Origin: Martinezella hainanensis
GTDB taxonomy: Bacteria; Pseudomonadota; Alphaproteobacteria; Rhizobiales; Rhizobiaceae
Direction: 5' to 3'
DNA length: 64,000 nucleotides
NCBI RefSeq assembly: GCF_900094555.1
Contig: NZ_FMAC01000003.1
Coordinates: 558,001-622,000, forward strand
The position numbers and the translations under genes are program-made. This document shows positions 61,416-64,000 of the stretch, in pieces. Positions within the stretch are counted from its first letter, which is position 1, and each line of letters starts with the position of its first letter. The notes under the pieces were generated by a model. That model was not told the DNA's origin. It saw only the letters and a list, made by a program, of their open reading frames with translations, and ran no database searches.

Positions 61416-62459
61416 ATGAGACTTATCACACGGCTTGCCCTGTCGGCCGTCACTCCGCTTTTTCTTGCGCAGGCCGCGCTGGCTGGCGGTGTGAATGGCG
61501 CTCCTGCGCCCTTTGACAAGGGGGGCGTTAAGATCGCTTTGGTCAGCTATATCTCCGCAGGCGATTTCTTCCAGGCTTATCAGGCCGGCGCTGAGGCCCA
61601 GGCCAAGGCGCTCGATATCGATTTGCGCGTCTTCCCCGGTCGTCAGGATGCGGCCGCCCAGCGCGAACAGATTCTTCAGGCGATCAATCTCGGCGTATCC
61701 GCCATCGTCATTGATCATGGCCTGCCGGAATCGCTTGGCGATGTCGTCCAGCAGGCGCTCGACAAGGGTATCAAGGTCGTCGCTTTCGACGTCAATCTCA
61801 ACAATCCGAAGATCCCGCAGGTCGAGCAGAGCGATCACGAGCTTGCCGATCTTGCTCTGAAGCAGGTTGTCAAGGAGAACGGCGACAGCTTCAAGGCGGG
61901 CTATGTCTATGTCGCCGGCTTCGCGCCGCTCGACCGTCGCAACGAGGTTTGGGACGCGTTCAAGAAGCAGAATGCCGGTGTCGTCGAAAAAGCCCGTTTC
62001 GGCAATGTCAGCGATACGACGGCGACCTCGACGGCCGATCAGGCCAAGGCGGCGCTCGCGGCCAATCCCGACATCACCGTCATCTTCGCGCCCTATGACG
62101 AATTTGCGCGCGGCGTGAAGCTTGCCGCGACGGATCTCGGCATCGCGAACAAACTGAAGATCTATTCGGCCGACGTTTCGACAGCCGACATTCAGGAGAT
62201 CACGGAGCCGGGCAGCCCATGGGTTGCGACGGTTGCGACCAATCCCGCCGTCGTCGGTGCCGTCTCCATCCGAGCTGCCGCGTTGCAGGTCGCCGGACAG
62301 GAGGTTCCGCACCAGATCACCGTCAAGCCGACGCTGCTGACGCAGGAGGGGCTTCGCGCCGCCAACGTCCAGACGATTGAGGAACTGGCCAAGAAAGTTC
62401 CGGCCTTCAGCGCCAGCGATGCAGTGACCGCCAGCTGGATCCCGGACAAGCTTTTCTAA
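61416..62459 (+). CDS. Sugar-type ABC transporter substrate-binding protein, orphan
   Basis: A 347-residue exported binding protein of the ribose/LacI-like (Peripla_BP_4) family: signal peptide MRLITRLALSAVTPLFLAQAALA, then VKIALVSYISAGDFFQAYQA, FPGRQDAAAQREQILQAINL, ASAIVIDHG-type strand and ITVIFAPYDEFARGVKLA. The ATG at 61416 (GAGG upstream) starts at the signal peptide. No permease or ATPase lies within the window. It is followed by a DszC/SfnB-like enzyme gene after a hairpin. Confidence 0.88.
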   Translation: MRLITRLALSAVTPLFLAQAALAGGVNGAPAPFDKGGVKIALVSYISAGDFFQAYQAGAEAQAKALDIDLRVFPGRQDAAAQREQILQAINLGVSAIVIDHGLPESLGDVVQQALDKGIKVVAFDVNLNNPKIPQVEQSDHELADLALKQVVKENGDSFKAGYVYVAGFAPLDRRNEVWDAFKKQNAGVVEKARFGNVSDTTATSTADQAKAALAANPDITVIFAPYDEFARGVKLAATDLGIANKLKIYSADVSTADIQEITEPGSPWVATVATNPAVVGAVSIRAAALQVAGQEVPHQITVKPTLLTQEGLRAANVQTIEELAKKVPAFSASDAVTASWIPDKLF

Positions 62460-62479
62460 GCAGTCATTCCCGATATGCT

Positions 62480-62501
62480 GGCGGGACTTTCCGATCCCGC
62501 C
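62480..62501 (+). repeat. Intercistronic hairpin after the binding-protein gene
   Basis: GGCGGGA (62480-62486) pairs with TCCCGCC (62495-62501), 20 bases after the stop. Such hairpins often protect abundant binding-protein messages and reduce expression of the next gene. Confidence 0.55.
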
Positions 62502-62532
62502 GGACTTACGTCCATGAACCGGAGTTCATATC

Positions 62533-63738
62533 ATGAGCCAGTCCAACGTCGTCTTTGCGAGCAATCGAAACGCCACGCGGGAGGACCTCTTTACCAGAGC
62601 CGAAGAGATTTCCGCTGACCTTTCCAAGCGTGCAGCGGAGCTCGATCGCGAAGGTCGGCCGCCGCTTGGCGAAATCGTCAAACTGAAAAATGCCGGATTG
62701 TTGAACGCGCTGCATGAGCCACAGATCGGCGGCGGCGGCCTCGATTGGGTGGATGGCTTGCGGCTGGTACGCACCCTTGCGCGCGGCGAAAGCTCTATCG
62801 GCCAGCTTCTCGGTTATCACTACGTCAACAGTCAATATATTTATTGGGCCTTCGACGAGGCGCGCGCCCAGGAACTCGGCGGCAAGACGGTCGCCAACAG
62901 CCTTTACTGGGGTGCCGCGGTCAACCCGCGCGATCCGGGCCTCGTGCTTACCCGCCGCGGCAACGGCTATGTTCTGAACGGCCGCAAATCCTTTTCCACG
63001 GCTGCTCACGTATCCGATTACATCAACGCCAACGCCGCGCTTGAAGACAAGATCATCGGCTTTGCCGTACCGACCAATCGGGCGGGTTACAAAGCCAATG
63101 ACGATTGGGACAATTTCGGCCAGCGCCTGTCGGACAGCGGCAGCGTCGAGTTTCACGATTTTCCCGTCTATGAGGAGGATCTGGACAGAGCGGCATTGAC
63201 GGACGGAGAAGCCCCGGTGCTCGCGACGTTCAACACGCCCCTCATCCAGCTCGTTTTCGTGAACTTCTATCTTGGTACGGCTGAAGGCGCATTGCGCGAG
63301 GCCGTCGATTATGTCCGCACCACGACACGGCCCTGGATCAGCTCGGGCGTCGAGCGCGCATCGGACGATCCCTATATTCTCGAGCGCATCGGCGAGTTCA
63401 CGGCTGCTCTCAAGGCTTCGGCTGCGCTGGCCGATAGTGCTGCCGCGGCAGTTCAAGAGGCTCTGGCAAGAGGCGGCAAGGCGACCGCGCGGGAACGAGG
63501 CGAGGCGGCAGCGGAGGCCTATGCCGCGAAGGTGCATGCAACCCATGTTTCGCTTGATATCACCTCACGCGTCTTCGAGTTGACCGGTGCAAGGTCGACG
63601 GCGGAGAAATACCGCTTCGATCGTTTCTGGCGCAATGTGCGGACACATACCCTGCACGATCCGGTTTTCTACAAGGCCAAGGAAGTCGGCGAATTTGTGC
63701 TGAACGACAAGATCCCCGAGGTCAGCCTCTATAGTTGA
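62533..63738 (+). CDS. Acyl-CoA dehydrogenase-fold flavin monooxygenase (DszC/SfnB-like)
   Basis: A 401-residue protein with the acyl-CoA dehydrogenase fold: LFTRAEEISADLSKRAAELD, PQIGGGGLDWVDGLRLVRTL, GYVLNGRKSFSTAAHVSDYI, the middle domain and the helical C-terminus ending FDRFWRNVRTHTLHDPVFYK. The catalytic glutamate of true acyl-CoA dehydrogenases is not evident, and the RNxRTHTLHDP segment is typical of the DszC/SfnB group that uses FMNH2 and O2 on sulfur compounds. It may assist sulfur acquisition together with the upstream binding protein. Confidence 0.85.
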   Translation: MSQSNVVFASNRNATREDLFTRAEEISADLSKRAAELDREGRPPLGEIVKLKNAGLLNALHEPQIGGGGLDWVDGLRLVRTLARGESSIGQLLGYHYVNSQYIYWAFDEARAQELGGKTVANSLYWGAAVNPRDPGLVLTRRGNGYVLNGRKSFSTAAHVSDYINANAALEDKIIGFAVPTNRAGYKANDDWDNFGQRLSDSGSVEFHDFPVYEEDLDRAALTDGEAPVLATFNTPLIQLVFVNFYLGTAEGALREAVDYVRTTTRPWISSGVERASDDPYILERIGEFTAALKASAALADSAAAAVQEALARGGKATARERGEAAAEAYAAKVHATHVSLDITSRVFELTGARSTAEKYRFDRFWRNVRTHTLHDPVFYKAKEVGEFVLNDKIPEVSLYS

Positions 63739-64000
63739 ATACCGGGGTGATGAGCGGTGCAGTCCAAAAACTAGGTAGGCTCGTGTCTGCTCCGGCGGTG
63801 AATTCACCCGTACCCAAAATCGGTCAGCGTCGTTGATATCTGCTGTGGTGTGGACAGGGGTTAGAACACGCCGCAGCCTTAAGCGTGCGCTTACGGCTGT
63901 GGTTTTCGCACAATGCCGGATGGCTCTTGCTTTAATATCCGGCTCACAAATTCTGTGCTCAACTCATTATTCTGTGGAGGGTTGCCGGCACATGCCGTAA
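63739..64000. other. Non-coding tail of the window
   Basis: About 260 bases without a gene. It contains the terminator at 63871-63906 and a second inverted repeat, GCCGGAT (63915-63921) with ATCCGGC (63937-63943). The next gene presumably begins right of the window. Confidence 0.5.
63871..63906 (+). terminator. Rho-independent terminator
   Basis: CCGCAGCCTTAAGCG (63871-63885) pairs with CGCTTACGGCTGTGG (63888-63902) with one mismatch and one wobble, followed directly by TTTT. It lies 132 bases after the flavin enzyme stop. Confidence 0.7.

Overview
The window looks like chromosome or chromid DNA of a Rhizobium/Agrobacterium-type alphaproteobacterium. The evidence is high GC content, densely packed overlapping operons, an Agrobacterium-type uronate dehydrogenase, a palindromic intergenic repeat of the kind scattered through rhizobial genomes (40153-40204), and many small catabolic and transport cassettes each paired with its own regulator. 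I saw no rRNA, tRNA, insertion sequence, prophage or CRISPR array.

Layout. 1-1.8 kb: the end of a zinc alcohol dehydrogenase and a convergent LacI-family regulator. 2.1-11.1 kb: a complete potassium system, kdpFABC-kdpDE followed by a PTS EIIA-Ntr paralogue. It also holds two unlabelled one-helix small proteins, one before kdpF and one between kdpA and kdpB. 11.3-15.1 kb: sulfate ABC transporter sbp-cysTWA. 15.1-24.9 kb: single genes (uronate dehydrogenase, EEP nuclease/phosphatase, phospholipase D/cardiolipin synthase, small basic stress-type proteins, GST, methyltransferase, LigD-type polymerase, SDR, family-25 glycosyltransferase, RidA). 25.3-34.5 kb: an Opp/Dpp-type ABC transporter fused in one operon with a GNAT and a GH20 beta-N-acetylhexosaminidase, with a convergent ROK repressor. 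This resembles the Vibrio chitobiose uptake cassette. 34.8-39.3 kb: a PsiF-like protein, then a three-subunit gluconate-2-dehydrogenase-type membrane dehydrogenase whose flavoprotein gene is broken by a one-base deletion. 39.4-43.8 kb: LprI-like protein, the repeat, a membrane protein, a divergent FAD monooxygenase/MarR pair and an HtrA-like protease without signal peptide. 43.8-50.5 kb: a complete four-carbon acid-sugar (L-threonate/D-erythronate) operon ltnD-otnK-otnC-otnI-denD-SDR, with a divergent LacI regulator and a near-perfect 26-bp operator between them. 50.6-57.4 kb: secreted, membrane and hypothetical proteins, GlxA-type and AraC regulators, GST and VOC proteins. 58.0-63.7 kb: membrane dipeptidase, a cytochrome P450 and TetR regulator sharing two tandem 16-bp palindromes, a lone sugar-type periplasmic binding protein, a DszC/SfnB-like flavin enzyme, and a terminator.

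How it fits together. KdpFABC imports K+ under control of KdpDE, with the EIIA-Ntr paralogue a plausible extra input. SbpCysTWA imports sulfate. The ABC-GH20 cassette would import and cleave chitin or peptidoglycan amino-sugar oligomers. The acid-sugar operon would convert L-threonate and D-erythronate to dihydroxyacetone phosphate. No single locus is an obviously new defence or mobile system. The least explained items are the kdp small proteins, the broken gluconate dehydrogenase gene, the unassigned SDR and GNAT inside otherwise complete operons, and the orphan binding protein beside a DszC-like enzyme.
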